Assembly (NCBI GenBank): GCA_027061995.1
Contig: JAMOUT010000007.1
Span: forward strand, 1-63,174
DNA from: Candidatus Aminicenantota bacterium
GTDB lineage: Bacteria > Acidobacteriota > Aminicenantia > JAMOAD01
Direction of reading: 5' to 3'
Length of the DNA: 63,174 bases
Below are positions 1 through 8,450 of this stretch, one piece after another. The position numbers and the translations under genes were made by a program. The notes below the pieces were generated by a model. It was not told the origin of the DNA and ran no database searches. It saw nothing but the letters and a program-made list of their open reading frames with translations. Position 1 is the first letter of the stretch, and every line of letters begins with the position of its first letter.

Positions 1-55
1 CAATTATTAAACATAGTGATAATTTATTTATGAGAATTAAAATAAGGAGCTTTTA

Positions 56-1162
56 ATGAATAAAACAAAATTAAATAATGCGCACAAAAAGCTTAAAGGA
101 AGGATGATCGAATTTGCCGGTTTTGAAATGCCTATTTGGTATTCAAGCATGATAAAAGAGCATATGGCTGTTAGAACAGCGGCAGGGGTTTTTGATGTTT
201 CCCATATGGGAGAAATTTTTATCGAAGGACCTGAGGCTGAAAAGATGTTGAATTATCTTACGGCTAACAATGTATCAAAACTGAAAATCGGTAGGATCCA
301 TTATAATGCACTTCTAACTCCGAAAGGAACTTTTATTGATGACCTTCTTATTTATAAGCTTGATGATAATAAATTTCTTCTTGTTGTTAATGCTGCTAAT
401 ACTGATAAAGATTTTCAATGGATTCTTGATAAAGGGAAGAAATTTGATGCCAAAAAAACAAATCTGTCTGAACAATATTCTCAAATAGCTATTCAAGGAC
501 CTGAATCACAAGAGATCTTGCAAAAAATAGTTGATATTGATCTGTCTGAAATAAAATACTACAGATTTAAAAACGGTAAAGTTATGAATGTTGAGGCTAT
601 TATATCAAGAACAGGTTATACGGGAGAAGACGGGTTTGAACTTTATTTTAAAGGGAATGAGAATGAGGCGGAGGAAATATGGTTTAAACTTCTTGATATT
701 GGAAAAGATAAGGGGATATTACCATGCGGTCTTGCCTCGAGAGATAGTTTAAGATTGGAAGCGGGAATGCCTCTTTACGGGAATGATATAGGGGAAACCA
801 CGACAGTCCTGGAAGCAAAACTTGATTGGATTTTAAAGTTTGAAAAAGGAGATTTTATAGCACGCGAAGCTCTTGATCTTCAAAGAAAAAGAGGGGTGGA
901 TAAAATACTTGTCGGGTTTGAGATGGTGGAAGATGGTATCCCGAGACCTCATCTTGATGTTTTTAGAACCGCTGAAGATGAAGAACCTCTCTCTTTTGTT
1001 ACCAGCGGAGGATATATGCCTTTTATTAAAAAAAACATAGGGCTTGCTTATCTGCCTCCTAAGATTGATAAAATAGGTGAAGAGATCTATATTGGTATTC
1101 ACGGAGGGAAGAAAAAAGCTAAAGTTGTTCAAACACCATTTTATTCACGAAAGAAAAAATAA
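56..1162 (+). CDS. gcvT: Aminomethyltransferase, glycine cleavage system T protein
   Basis: This enzyme transfers the aminomethyl group's one-carbon unit from the lipoylated H protein to tetrahydrofolate and releases ammonia, in the cytoplasm. The 368-residue length is normal for the family. Visible family signatures are the N-terminal folate-binding segment around residues 24-52 (MPIWYSS, then GVFDVSHMGE), the IDDLL segment with Asp95/Asp96 where the family's catalytic aspartate lies, and RTGYTGEDGFE near residue 190. The start is fixed by AAGGAG at 44-49, six bases before the ATG. No other glycine cleavage gene is visible, so gcvH and gcvP must lie outside the window. It heads a same-strand run that continues into the pantothenate genes. 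Confidence 0.96.
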   Translation: MNKTKLNNAHKKLKGRMIEFAGFEMPIWYSSMIKEHMAVRTAAGVFDVSHMGEIFIEGPEAEKMLNYLTANNVSKLKIGRIHYNALLTPKGTFIDDLLIYKLDDNKFLLVVNAANTDKDFQWILDKGKKFDAKKTNLSEQYSQIAIQGPESQEILQKIVDIDLSEIKYYRFKNGKVMNVEAIISRTGYTGEDGFELYFKGNENEAEEIWFKLLDIGKDKGILPCGLASRDSLRLEAGMPLYGNDIGETTTVLEAKLDWILKFEKGDFIAREALDLQRKRGVDKILVGFEMVEDGIPRPHLDVFRTAEDEEPLSFVTSGGYMPFIKKNIGLAYLPPKIDKIGEEIYIGIHGGKKKAKVVQTPFYSRKKK

Positions 1163-1168
1163 AAAAAA

Positions 1169-1819
1169 ATGGGGACATTAAACTATGAGTATATAGCAAT
1201 AGAAGGTCCTCCGAAATCGGGTAAAAATGACCTTTCTTTTGCATTATCAACACAATCTTACGGTAGAATTTTGAAAGATGTTGAGGAAAATCCATTTCTT
1301 GATAAATTTTATTCAAATCCCGAAGATTTAAGAATCCCCCTTTTAACTCAATTGGTCTTTTTAATGGAAAGAGGTAGAACTCTAATATCTCTAAAGGAAA
1401 GAAAATTGTTCAAAGAGATTGTTTTTACCCCTTTTATATTACAAAAGGATAGAATTTATGCCAATCTTCTTTTAAAAGAGGATGAATTTATTATTTATAA
1501 TAAAATTTATGATCTTTTCAAAAAAAACATAAGGAAACCGGATTTTATAATCTTTTTGCAGTTAACCACTAATGAGTTGATAAATAGGATAAGAAAATAC
1601 GGGAGTGAAAAAGAAAAATCTGTAAAAACAGAGTATTGGAAAGAATTGAATGAGGCCTATAATCATTTTATATTTCATTATACGGAAGTCCCTTCGCTTG
1701 TTGTAAAAGCGGATAATCTTGATTTTCAAAGAAATGAAGATGCTGTTAAGGAGATTATTAATGAGGCAAATTCAACAAAAAACGAAAAAAAATTCTTTTT
1801 TATGGAGGAGGAAGAGTGA
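1169..1819 (+). CDS. Deoxynucleoside kinase family protein (dAK/dGK-like), atypical P-loop
   Basis: The 216-residue protein matches the bacterial deoxyadenosine/deoxyguanosine kinase family, which phosphorylates deoxynucleosides for salvage. Visible family blocks are the N-terminal P-loop, DVEENPFLDKFY (residues ~36-47), LTQLVFLMERGR (~58-69), a DRIYA block (~92-96) and a lid-like segment RIRKYGSEKEK. The P-loop reads GPPKSGKN at residues 13-20: the Ser/Thr that normally follows the lysine is Asn20, so ATP handling may be altered. No clear SD precedes the ATG, which lies six bases after the gcvT stop, suggesting translational coupling. Its stop overlaps the panB GTG start. Family assignment is firm; activity is uncertain. 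Confidence 0.82.
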   Translation: MGTLNYEYIAIEGPPKSGKNDLSFALSTQSYGRILKDVEENPFLDKFYSNPEDLRIPLLTQLVFLMERGRTLISLKERKLFKEIVFTPFILQKDRIYANLLLKEDEFIIYNKIYDLFKKNIRKPDFIIFLQLTTNELINRIRKYGSEKEKSVKTEYWKELNEAYNHFIFHYTEVPSLVVKADNLDFQRNEDAVKEIINEANSTKNEKKFFFMEEEE

Positions 1820-2628
1820 AATTTTCCGCCAATAAAATAAAGAATATGAAAGGTAAAGAAAAAATAACCGCAATAACAGCTTATGATTATCCTATGTCCC
1901 AAGCGGTTGATAGAGCGGGAGTTAATATTGTTCTGGTGGGAGATAGTCTCGGGATGGTGGTTCTCGGGGAAAAAACAACTCTTTCTTTGACAATGGAAAC
2001 TATGCTTTATCATCTTAAAGCGGTTCGCAGAGGAACCGAAAGAGCTCTTCTTGTGGTTGATATGCCCTATGGCTCTTACCATATAAGCGAACAGGAAGCG
2101 GTTAAAAATGCAATAACTTTTGTTAAAGAGGGGGGCGCTGAGTCAGTTAAGATAGAGGGTGTATGCGGAAAAGAAAAAGTTATTGAAAAAATAATTTTAA
2201 GTGATATCCCTGTTATGGGGCATATAGGATTAACCCCCCAATCAATTAACAGATTCGGTGGATTTAAAATTCAGGGAAAAACCGAGGAAAGTGGAAAGCA
2301 GCTTATTAAAGAGGCAAAAAAATTGGAAGAACTCGGAGTATATTCGATTGTTCTTGAGAGTATTCCCGAAGAACTTGCAAAGGAGATAACCGCAAGCATT
2401 AGTATTCCTACCATAGGAATAGGTGCCGGAAGGTTTTGCGATGGACAGATTTTGGTTCTTCATGATTTAATAGGATTGAATTATGGTTTAACCCCCTCTT
2501 TTGTAAGAGAATATGCTAATGTTAAGGGGATAATTGAGAAAGGGGTGAAAAATTATTTAAATGATGTTAAGACCGGAAAATTTCCTTCGGAAAAAGAGGT
2601 TTACAAGATAAAAAAAGGGGAAGAATGA
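1816..2628 (+). CDS. panB: 3-methyl-2-oxobutanoate hydroxymethyltransferase
   Basis: PanB makes ketopantoate from 2-oxoisovalerate and methylenetetrahydrofolate, the first committed step of pantothenate (CoA) synthesis. The 270-residue sequence carries the family blocks ITAYDYPMSQAVDRAG, VGDSLGMV, DMPYGSYH, VMGHIGLTPQS and a C-terminal GIGAG...CDGQILVLHDLIGL. The start is GTG at 1816, inside the stop of the preceding kinase gene (GTGA overlap), with a strong GGAGGAGGAAG SD just upstream. It is followed by panC in an ATGA overlap, so panB-panC-panD are translationally coupled. The neighbouring gcvT consumes and regenerates the same folate pool; that link is inference. Confidence 0.97.
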   Translation: MKFSANKIKNMKGKEKITAITAYDYPMSQAVDRAGVNIVLVGDSLGMVVLGEKTTLSLTMETMLYHLKAVRRGTERALLVVDMPYGSYHISEQEAVKNAITFVKEGGAESVKIEGVCGKEKVIEKIILSDIPVMGHIGLTPQSINRFGGFKIQGKTEESGKQLIKEAKKLEELGVYSIVLESIPEELAKEITASISIPTIGIGAGRFCDGQILVLHDLIGLNYGLTPSFVREYANVKGIIEKGVKNYLNDVKTGKFPSEKEVYKIKKGEE

Positions 2629-3491
2629 AAATAATAGATAATATTAAAACAATAAAAAAACAAATAAAGCGACTAAAAAAAGAGGGTAAAACAATAGGCT
2701 TTGTTCCTACCATGGGATATCTTCATGACGGGCATCTTTCTTTGATTAGGCAAAGTAAAAAGGAAACAGATATAACGGTTGTTTCCATCTTTGTAAATCC
2801 CGCACAATTTGCCCCGAGCGAAGATCTTGACAAATACCCGAGAGATTTAAAAAGAGATTGTTCTTTATTGGAACAGGAAGGAGTTGATATACTGTTTTTC
2901 CCTGATAGCAAAGAGATTTACCCCGAAGGGTATGATACATATGTTTTTGTTGAAAATTTAAGTAAACCTCTGTGCGGAAAGACAAGACCAACCCATTTCA
3001 GGGGAGTTACAACTATTGTTTTAAAATTGTTTAATATAGTTTCTCCCGATAGAGCATTTTTCGGGCAAAAAGATGCTCAGCAAGCGATAATAATAAAAAG
3101 GATGATTTTGGATTTGAATCTTGATCTGAATTTAAGGGTTTTACCTATTGTTCGGGAAAAAGATGGATTGGCAATGAGCTCAAGAAATAAATATTTAAAG
3201 GAAGAGGAAAGAAAACAGGCTGTAGGATTGTTTAAATCTTTAACTAAAGGAAAAGAGGTTTTTGACTCGGGGATAAAGGATGTAAAAACCATAAAAGAAG
3301 AAGTTCTTAAAGTTTTTAAAGAATTTCCATTATTAAAATTGGATTATCTTGAAGTAGTTGATATGAATTCTTTAAAAAAGATTGATAAAGTGGAAAAAAA
3401 AGCTTTAATGGCGATTGCGGCTTTTTTAGGAAAAACAAGATTGATAGATAATGTGATTCTCGGAGGAGACAATGAAGATATTTGTTCTTAA
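2625..3491 (+). CDS. panC: Pantoate--beta-alanine ligase (pantothenate synthetase)
   Basis: PanC condenses pantoate with beta-alanine through a pantoyl-adenylate, using ATP. The 288 residues include the nucleotidyltransferase signature [16 protein letters not shown] (HDGH is the HIGH-like motif, ~34-37), FVNPAQF, a KYPRDLKRD segment, FFGQKDAQQ and the KMSKS-like region MSSRNKYL. Length is normal. The ATG overlaps the panB TGA by four bases. Its 3' end overlaps panD by 20 bases. Substrate supply is coherent: PanB gives the ketopantoate precursor and PanD gives beta-alanine. A ketopantoate reductase (panE) or IlvC substitute is not in the window. Confidence 0.97.
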   Translation: MKIIDNIKTIKKQIKRLKKEGKTIGFVPTMGYLHDGHLSLIRQSKKETDITVVSIFVNPAQFAPSEDLDKYPRDLKRDCSLLEQEGVDILFFPDSKEIYPEGYDTYVFVENLSKPLCGKTRPTHFRGVTTIVLKLFNIVSPDRAFFGQKDAQQAIIIKRMILDLNLDLNLRVLPIVREKDGLAMSSRNKYLKEEERKQAVGLFKSLTKGKEVFDSGIKDVKTIKEEVLKVFKEFPLLKLDYLEVVDMNSLKKIDKVEKKALMAIAAFLGKTRLIDNVILGGDNEDICS

Positions 3492-3819
3492 AAGCAAAAT
3501 ACATCAAGCAAGAGTAACATCAAAAAACATTAATTATACAGGTTCGATTACTATTGATAAGGAGTTGATGGAAAAAGCGAACCTTTTTCCTTATGAAAAA
3601 GTTGATATATATGATATTGATAACGGGGAAAGACTTACAACCTATGTCCTTGAAGGTAAGAAAGGAAGCGGAGATATAATCTTAAATGGTGCGGCTGCAA
3701 GAAAAGTGGAAATAGGTGATAGAATAATTATAGCTGCTTATACTATGATTGATACGAACGAGCAATTTTCTCCCGAGGTGATAATTCTTGATCAAAATAA
3801 TAATATAACAAGTGGATAG
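3472..3819 (+). CDS. panD: Aspartate 1-decarboxylase, self-cleaving pyruvoyl enzyme
   Basis: PanD decarboxylates aspartate to beta-alanine, the substrate of PanC. The 115-residue proenzyme has the processing site Gly24-Ser25 inside YTGSITID, where cleavage converts Ser25 into the pyruvoyl cofactor. The conserved LNGAAAR segment (~72-78) and the catalytic Tyr region [12 protein letters not shown] are also present. GGAGGAG at 3462-3468 sets the ATG at 3472, so the gene begins inside the last codons of panC in another frame. Its own end overlaps the next gene's GTG start by eight bases. Confidence 0.97.
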   Translation: MKIFVLKSKIHQARVTSKNINYTGSITIDKELMEKANLFPYEKVDIYDIDNGERLTTYVLEGKKGSGDIILNGAAARKVEIGDRIIIAAYTMIDTNEQFSPEVIILDQNNNITSG

Positions 3820-5098
3820 AAAACTTCTCTTTTTCCTTATATTTTTTCTTCTTTATCCTTTTATTTCTTTTTCACAAAACAGAGCCTTCTTTTATGATAT
3901 TAAAACAAACGGAATCAAGATAAATCTTATAGAAGATTATAGAACACTTGTATCAGGATTCTCTCTCTATTATGATGGGGGAGCTTCAATGGAACCCGGC
4001 GGTAAAAAAGGGATATCCAATATAATTAAATATTTGATGTTCTCACGAACTAAAAATCTTTCAACGGATGAGTTTATGTTTTTCTTTTTTAATATAGGCG
4101 GTATAACCGATTCAGTTTTAACAAAGGATTATCTTCTTTTTTATGATGTTTTCCCCTCTTTTTATCTTGATTCTATTTTATGGCTCGAGCTTGAAAGGAT
4201 AAATGGTCTTAATTTTAAAATAGAGGATTTTATAAGAGCTAAAAATCTTGCACTGAAAGAGTATGAAACCGTAAGTTCCAAACCTCTGTTTAATATCGAC
4301 AATAAAATATCACAGTTAATTTATGGTGAAACTTCCCGATATAGTTTCCCATGTATCGGAAATAAGAGGGATCTCATAAATATTACATTTCAAGATGTCC
4401 AACAGTATTATCATAAAATAATGACTCCCAATAGATTATCCGTGTTTTTAACCGGTGCTTACAGTATTAATGAGGGGTTTTATAAAACAAGAATATTTTT
4501 GGATAAAGTAAAACAGAAAAAATATTTTATGGGCGGAATTCCTAAAAAAAAATTTAAAGAGGGAAAATATCTGATTCCTTTTAATGGCGATAAGTATTAT
4601 TATATTAATGTCTTTAATATGGGAAAACCCTCTACAATAAAAGAATATATGCTTTTTAAAATATTTTCCGAAATATTTAAATTATCTTTAAAAGGATATA
4701 TTATGGAGAATTTACCGTCTTTTTCCGATTTCTCATCCGAAACAATTATTAATAAGAACGGTGCTTATTTAAAACTTGTCCTTTACAGTAATCATAAAAT
4801 CAAACTTATAAAATCAATATTTTTATTAAATAAGATTATAGAAAAACTGAAGAAAAAGGCGATGAATAATGAGGAGTATAAAATAGTTTTATATTCTTTT
4901 AAATCAAAGATTCTTGATGCTTTTCAATATAAGGGAAGAAAGATGAAAATATTTGCGGATATCTATAATATTTTCGGTAAGATTTATTTGGAGAAAGCCT
5001 TATTATCCATGATTGATAGAATCAGTAAATATGAGATTTACAGATATTCTCAGAAAATTTTTATTCCGAGAGGGAGAATTGAAATTAAAACAAAATAG
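3812..5098 (+). CDS. Secreted M16-peptidase-like protein lacking zinc ligands
   Basis: The 428-residue product starts with a signal peptide (hydrophobic stretch ~5-20, likely cut after FS-Q at ~21-22), so it should act outside the cytoplasm. The rest resembles one chain of M16B (pitrilysin-type) peptidases: an N-terminal beta-strand leader, then [14 protein letters not shown] at ~67-80. That position is HxxEH in active enzymes; here the three zinc residues are Asn70, Lys73 and Tyr74. A segment like [18 protein letters not shown] follows where the third ligand helix usually sits. The start is GTG at 3812, overlapping panD. It is paired with the next gene, as M16B subunits usually are. It is probably non-catalytic; function unknown. 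Confidence 0.72.
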   Translation: MDRKLLFFLIFFLLYPFISFSQNRAFFYDIKTNGIKINLIEDYRTLVSGFSLYYDGGASMEPGGKKGISNIIKYLMFSRTKNLSTDEFMFFFFNIGGITDSVLTKDYLLFYDVFPSFYLDSILWLELERINGLNFKIEDFIRAKNLALKEYETVSSKPLFNIDNKISQLIYGETSRYSFPCIGNKRDLINITFQDVQQYYHKIMTPNRLSVFLTGAYSINEGFYKTRIFLDKVKQKKYFMGGIPKKKFKEGKYLIPFNGDKYYYINVFNMGKPSTIKEYMLFKIFSEIFKLSLKGYIMENLPSFSDFSSETIINKNGAYLKLVLYSNHKIKLIKSIFLLNKIIEKLKKKAMNNEEYKIVLYSFKSKILDAFQYKGRKMKIFADIYNIFGKIYLEKALLSMIDRISKYEIYRYSQKIFIPRGRIEIKTK

Positions 5099-6419
5099 AA
5101 GTTACCTTTTCTTATTGTTGTCATTAATGATTATCTTGAATATATCTCTTTATCCGTCCTCGGTGAAGCCTGTCAAACTAATTTATTCGAACGGTTTAAC
5201 CGTTATGTATTATAAGATTAAGAATCTTTCATATTCAAAAATAATAGTCAAAATTAATTCGGGAGATAGTAATTATAAGAATATTTACGGAGGAATTACC
5301 AAATTATCAATAACTTCAATGTTTAAAGGGTGTAAAGGCTATTCCGAGGAAGCGGTAAAAAAAAGGATTCTATCGTCAGGGGTATTAATAGATATGAACG
5401 AATGTCCTGAGGGGGTGATTATCCGGTTTTCACTTCCTACTGAGAATATCCCCTATTTCTTAAAAACACTAACTTCATGTCTATCTAATGCTAATATGTA
5501 TTTAAGATCAATAGATGAAGAAAAAAAAGGGTTGCTGAAAAAATTGAAAATAGATAAGGAAAAAATTATCCCTCTTCTTGAAGAGAATCTCGGATTTTTC
5601 CTCTTCGGGAAAAAACATCCCTATGGAAAAATGATTAGTTTTTATGGTATATCAAGTATCTCTGCAAAAAAAGTAAAGGAATTCTATAAAACATATATAG
5701 TCCCGTCAAATGTGGAACTCATTATTTTAAGCTCTCTGTCGAAAGAGAAGATTAAGAGTGGAATAACATTATCGGGATGGAAAAAAAAACCTGTTTTCAG
5801 GAGAGCTATTCCGAGTGAGATTAAGAAACCGGATAATGTTTTTATAAAAACAAGAGATCAACAAAAGTCGTATATCATACTATCGGGTATTTTACCCGGA
5901 TACTTTAAAACCGACAGATATAAATTGGATTTTTTTATCCATTTGTTAGGTGGATATTTTGGTTCGAGAGCAAGTATATTTTTTTCCGAAAGGGGGATAA
6001 AATCTCCTGCTGTTTATCTACAGCCTTTAAGTGAGTTTTCAATGTTTTCTTTGATTTTTGATGTCCATAAAAGTGAAATAGCTCGAACGATTGATTTTAT
6101 TAATAAATTTATAATTAAAACAGGGAGGGATTTTCCGACGGGGGTTGAAATGAGAGATGGTATCACAAGTTTTATAGGGAAAAAATTTCTGCAGTGGCAA
6201 AAACTTGATAAATATTATCTTGATTATCTTTATTATTATAAAACCGAAACTTTGAGAACTTTTAATCTTAAAAGTATTTTATTAAAGATAAAAAAGAAAG
6301 AGATTAATGGTTTGTATAAAACATTTAAAAATAATTCGATTATTATTGTTGCGGGGGATCATTCGGTTCAAAAACAGTTAAAAGGGTTTTACAGGGTTTA
6401 TTCAATAGATGATTTCTAA
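5079..6419 (+). CDS. Second secreted M16-peptidase-like protein, also lacking the HxxEH motif
   Basis: This is the partner of the preceding gene and overlaps it by 20 bases if TTG 5079 is the start. That start is preceded by purine-rich GAGAGGGAG and puts a signal peptide (LFLLLSLMIILNISLYPSS) close to the N terminus. An upstream ATG at 5013 would force an 86-base overlap. The M16 fold is suggested by NGLTVMYYK, GGITKLSITSMFKG and FLFGKKHPYGK, and by an overall two-lobe length near 450 residues. The HxxEH position holds Lys, Ile and Thr in place of the three zinc residues (within GGITKLSITSMF). Both partners are thus degenerate, unlike the usual active/inactive pair. Confidence 0.68.
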   Translation: MKLKQNRSYLFLLLSLMIILNISLYPSSVKPVKLIYSNGLTVMYYKIKNLSYSKIIVKINSGDSNYKNIYGGITKLSITSMFKGCKGYSEEAVKKRILSSGVLIDMNECPEGVIIRFSLPTENIPYFLKTLTSCLSNANMYLRSIDEEKKGLLKKLKIDKEKIIPLLEENLGFFLFGKKHPYGKMISFYGISSISAKKVKEFYKTYIVPSNVELIILSSLSKEKIKSGITLSGWKKKPVFRRAIPSEIKKPDNVFIKTRDQQKSYIILSGILPGYFKTDRYKLDFFIHLLGGYFGSRASIFFSERGIKSPAVYLQPLSEFSMFSLIFDVHKSEIARTIDFINKFIIKTGRDFPTGVEMRDGITSFIGKKFLQWQKLDKYYLDYLYYYKTETLRTFNLKSILLKIKKKEINGLYKTFKNNSIIIVAGDHSVQKQLKGFYRVYSIDDF

Positions 6420-6424
6420 GAGAT

Positions 6425-7297
6425 TTATAAAAACTTCATATTATCAAACTTAAAACTGATTACATATTCAAGAGATTTATCTTGGTAATTATTATTTTCA
6501 GTAATGAAAGAACCTTTAATACCTCTTTCTTTCAGACTGTAGATAAAATGGAATAGCCCTATTCCCATATCAATTCTTTGAAGATCGACCGAATCAATTA
6601 GTTTACTGTATAATCTGTCTCTCTTTATAAAAAATAATATGCGATTTTCCTTAAATAATAGTCGCCACGGTTGCTTATTTGAGGCTGAAGGAGATAGTCT
6701 TATATTCTCAAGCGTATCATTAATCTTATTTGAAATATGCGACGGGAAAGGGGTGGAAAAATTATTTAAAAAAAACAGTTCTTCCGTTTTTTTTCTTTTA
6801 TCGCCCTTTGCCGACCATCTGACAATTTTATCCTGAATACTTCTCTTTTTTGCCGCATATCCTATTGGAACTATTGCGGGAATAATCTCATCTTCGGTAA
6901 TATTTAACTCGGAACCAAACCCCTTTCTGTCAAAAACACCCCCTATCCAACAGGTGTTAAGCCCTATCTCTTCCGCTAACATAATTAGGTTTTCCATATA
7001 AAAACCGAATCTCTCCCATCCGAAAGGAATACCCTTTTTTATTATCCCCACAATATAATAGATATCCCCTCTAAACATTCCGTATGTTCCTTTGGAGAAA
7101 ATAAATTTGGATTTTAGTTTTTCTTTATCTACTATTCCGAATCTTATATCCTTTAAATTTTCATTCATTATATCTATTTTATCAGTCAGTATCTGCAACT
7201 TTTGTGCTTCCACCCCTTTCCCGTTAAAAGTTCTGCAAGAATATCTTTTTCTGACGAGAAAATTAAAGTCGGTTTCCAATTCAAAAGGTTTAAACAT
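6425..7297 (-). CDS. Nitroreductase-family protein (TM1586-like double-domain type)
   Basis: The 290-residue protein resembles the putative TM nitroreductase group, in which both halves of the FMN fold are carried on one chain. Visible blocks are the N-terminal RKRYSCRTFNGKGV, GFYMENLIMLAEEIGLNTCWIGG in the middle, PAIVPIGYAA, and a second-half RLSPSASNKQPWRLLF typical of FMN-phosphate binding. Flavin-dependent reduction is the family expectation; no substrate can be read. It is the last gene of a minus-strand run and overlaps the preceding glycosyltransferase by eight bases. Its 3' end meets the convergent M16 gene after five bases. Confidence 0.8.
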   Translation of the reverse strand: MFKPFELETDFNFLVRKRYSCRTFNGKGVEAQKLQILTDKIDIMNENLKDIRFGIVDKEKLKSKFIFSKGTYGMFRGDIYYIVGIIKKGIPFGWERFGFYMENLIMLAEEIGLNTCWIGGVFDRKGFGSELNITEDEIIPAIVPIGYAAKKRSIQDKIVRWSAKGDKRKKTEELFFLNNFSTPFPSHISNKINDTLENIRLSPSASNKQPWRLLFKENRILFFIKRDRLYSKLIDSVDLQRIDMGIGLFHFIYSLKERGIKGSFITENNNYQDKSLEYVISFKFDNMKFL

Positions 7298-8444
7298 TTT
7301 CTAACTCCTTTACAAGTGTTTTATATAAATCTTCCTGTTTTTTAACCATAATCATGGGGTTAAACTCATTTAAAAAGAAATCTGATATCCTATCCAATAC
7401 ATTATCCGAAACTTTGTTTTCTACGGCTAATAACAGTTTTTCTACGGCTTTATCATAATCTCTGGGGGGAAAGGTAAAACCATTTTCCCCGTCTTTAATA
7501 ATATCCTTTACCCCGTTAACAGCCGAGACTACAACTTTAACTTTGCTGACAAGAGCTTGCACAACAACTTGAGGTAAACCCTCCCATAATGAGGTGAGAA
7601 GCAATATATCAAAGGCCGGTAATAGGTTTGCGGTATTATCAACCCAACCGAGCAGTTTTATCTTATCTTCGAGTTTATTCTCATGGATAAAATCTTCCAT
7701 GGGTTTTCTGACTTCTCCGTCGCCTGCGATAAAAAAAACAAGATTTTTATTTTTTTCAATAGCTTTTTTTGCGACTTTTAAAAAACCTATAGGATCTTTT
7801 TGCGGCTTAAAACAGAAAATACCTCCGATAATGGTTTTATCCTTTGGGAACCCCCATATTTTTTTTAGCTCTTCTTTTTTTAGAGCGTTTTTTCTAAAAT
7901 CTGTCAAGCCGACTATACTCCTGATAACGGAAGATTTCCCTTTGGAACTTATCTTTAATTTCTCCCCCTGCTTTAAATTATCTTCCGAGACAAAAATAAA
8001 ATGATCCGTTATTTTTGCCGTTATTTTTTCAAGAAATATATATAGATATTTCCTGAAATTCGAGTGGAAAGGGCTAAATCCGAATCCGTGAACAGTGTGA
8101 ATTATTATAGGCACCCTTGCAAAAAAACCCGCCCATCTTCCCAAAATTCCCGCTTTTGAACTGTGTGTATGGATAATATTCGGTTTAATTGTCTTTATCG
8201 TTTTATAGAGTTTAATTAATGATAAAAAATCTTTTACGGGATTTATTTCTCTTATTAAGGTATTTATAAAAAAATAGTTATTTTTGTCCTTATACCTTTT
8301 GTTAAGTGTCCCCTTTTTATTAGTGATTAAAAAAGGGGAAAAAATATTTTTATCAAGATTTTCCATTGTCCATAGGGTAAACAGTTGCGCACCACCCAAT
8401 TCAAGTTCAGTTATTATATGTAGGACCTTTATTTTTTGATTCAT
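7290..8444 (-). CDS. GT4-family glycosyltransferase (GT-B fold)
   Basis: The 384-residue protein has the two Rossmann lobes of a retaining GT-B glycosyltransferase: VLHIITELELGGAQ at the N terminus, IHTHSSKAGILGRWAG and HTVHGFGFSPFH in lobe one, then IGGIFCFKPQKDP, FFIAGDGEVR, KIKLLGWVDN and LLLTSLWEGLPQVVVQA in lobe two. It would move a sugar from a nucleotide donor to an envelope or capsule acceptor in the cytoplasm. The EX7E signature ends in Gln instead of the second Glu (EGLPQVVVQ). It starts six bases after der with no clear SD, so coupling is likely. Confidence 0.88.
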   Translation of the reverse strand: MNQKIKVLHIITELELGGAQLFTLWTMENLDKNIFSPFLITNKKGTLNKRYKDKNNYFFINTLIREINPVKDFLSLIKLYKTIKTIKPNIIHTHSSKAGILGRWAGFFARVPIIIHTVHGFGFSPFHSNFRKYLYIFLEKITAKITDHFIFVSEDNLKQGEKLKISSKGKSSVIRSIVGLTDFRKNALKKEELKKIWGFPKDKTIIGGIFCFKPQKDPIGFLKVAKKAIEKNKNLVFFIAGDGEVRKPMEDFIHENKLEDKIKLLGWVDNTANLLPAFDILLLTSLWEGLPQVVVQALVSKVKVVVSAVNGVKDIIKDGENGFTFPPRDYDKAVEKLLLAVENKVSDNVLDRISDFFLNEFNPMIMVKKQEDLYKTLVKELENV

Positions 8445-8450
8445 AAATTT

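Noticed and set aside
1-55. Glycine riboswitch or promoter upstream of gcvT
   Set aside because: Only 55 bases are visible, with no riboswitch core, and a -35 would lie outside the window.
5013-5078. ATG 5013 as the start of the second M16-like gene
   Set aside because: It would need an 86-base overlap, has no SD and pushes the signal peptide to residue ~30. TTG 5079 is more coherent.
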